From JBDSSS01 sp963764195 (GTDB taxonomy: Bacteria > Actinomycetota > Actinomycetes > Actinomycetales > Dermatophilaceae): DNA of 64,000 nt. Below the pieces are notes generated by a model, which was not told where the DNA came from, searched no databases, and saw nothing but the letters and a program-made list of their open reading frames with translations. The DNA lies in assembly GCA_963764195.1 (NCBI GenBank), contig CAVXRG010000007.1, positions 153,445 through 217,444 on the forward strand, given 5' to 3'. The position numbers and the translations under genes were made by a program. The stretch's first letter is position 1. Each line of letters begins with the position of its first letter. Positions 63,844 to 64,000 of the stretch are shown piece after piece.

Positions 63844-64000
63844 ATGAGCGAGGCGTCCCCGGCTGAGGGCCTGTCCCCAAACTCGCCGCAGCCACCGCGT
63901 GGCGATGAGCGTGATGGGCGGCGGCCCGGACAACGGCACGTCACCCCACTATGTAAAAGCGCCTTCGATCATCTGCTTGACGAGATCGTGAGCCAGGCAT
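63844..64000 (+). CDS. Start of an unidentified gene (runs off right edge)
   Basis: Open from ATG 63844 to the window end (52 codons): a Pro/Ser/Arg-rich start (MSEASPAEGLSPNSPQPPRG), then RPGQRHVTPLCKSAFDHLLDEIVSQA. TAGACT at 63832-63837 ends 6 nt before the ATG, the leaderless pattern seen elsewhere. The 86 bp before it hold no gene. No family recognised. Confidence 0.4.
   Translation, partial: MSEASPAEGLSPNSPQPPRGDERDGRRPGQRHVTPLCKSAFDHLLDEIVSQA

Noticed and set aside
63338..63939. Minus-strand open frames opposite the end of the last broken gene
   Set aside because: They mirror the plus-strand frame and show no conserved motif or start signal.

Overview
The window is high-GC actinobacterial DNA. 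Gene content points to Micrococcales and probably the Intrasporangiaceae (inference): ClpC, Lsr2, DisA, Ku/LigD, several F420-type enzymes, and the actinobacterial tilS-hpt-ftsH-folE-folP-folBK-DUF3180 order. Many genes start at GTG, overlap by 1-4 nt, and have a TAnnnT hexamer 6-8 nt before the start codon, which suggests common leaderless transcription.

Layout. 1-3.6 kb (-): peptide/nickel-type ABC importer (partial dppC, dppB, lipoprotein binding protein). 3.8-10 kb (+): methyltransferase, clpC behind a ClgR-like box, LCP-family lipoprotein, ArgA-type N-acetyltransferase, F420/PPOX enzyme. 10.2-13.7 kb (-): radA-disA-mutY repair operon. 13.7-17.4 kb: small membrane protein, lsr2, then a bacterial NHEJ locus with separate LigD polymerase and ligase genes divergent from ku. 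17.4-25.8 kb: CoA-transferase, SDR, two DUF202 membrane proteins, TIM-barrel isomerase, Ppx, a TetR-controlled ABC-2 exporter, a Cys-rich protein and a methyltransferase. 25.9-30.5 kb (-): NAD and pantothenate genes (DUF2520-panC-nadB-nadC). 30.5-35 kb: MidA-type methyltransferase, CopC, P450, a lone nuoD paralogue, a small lipoprotein. 35-45.3 kb (-): PBP4-type carboxypeptidase, DUF2342 protein, tilS, hpt, DUF1028, ftsH and the folate operon; folB-folK carries an apparent 1-nt frameshift. 45.5-59.5 kb: ppa, four MFS transporters (two with TetR/MarR regulators), an LLM-family F420 enzyme, ACT-malic enzyme, CtpE-like P-type ATPase, DUF6226 and DUF1003 proteins.

The last 4 kb (about 59.9-64 kb) differs. 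It is visibly lower in GC, uses other codons, and lacks the GTATGCC motif that recurs elsewhere. It holds a large protein with a PD-(D/E)xK-like N-terminus (EGVD ... WQFKAG) and a STAND-like NTPase core, resembling an anti-phage nuclease-NTPase. Its C-terminal half is broken by at least five single-nucleotide frame changes. This is the best candidate for an undescribed system here, though this copy looks decayed or mis-sequenced.

Other structure: a family of inverted repeats with arms GTCGAGTGGGCACTTTC, mostly between genes but once in frame inside the MidA-like gene; an over-represented GTATGCCGCTG word; a 93-bp tandem duplication at the end of an MFS gene; and palindromic operators at three regulator loci. 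No tRNA, rRNA, CRISPR array or insertion sequence was recognised.
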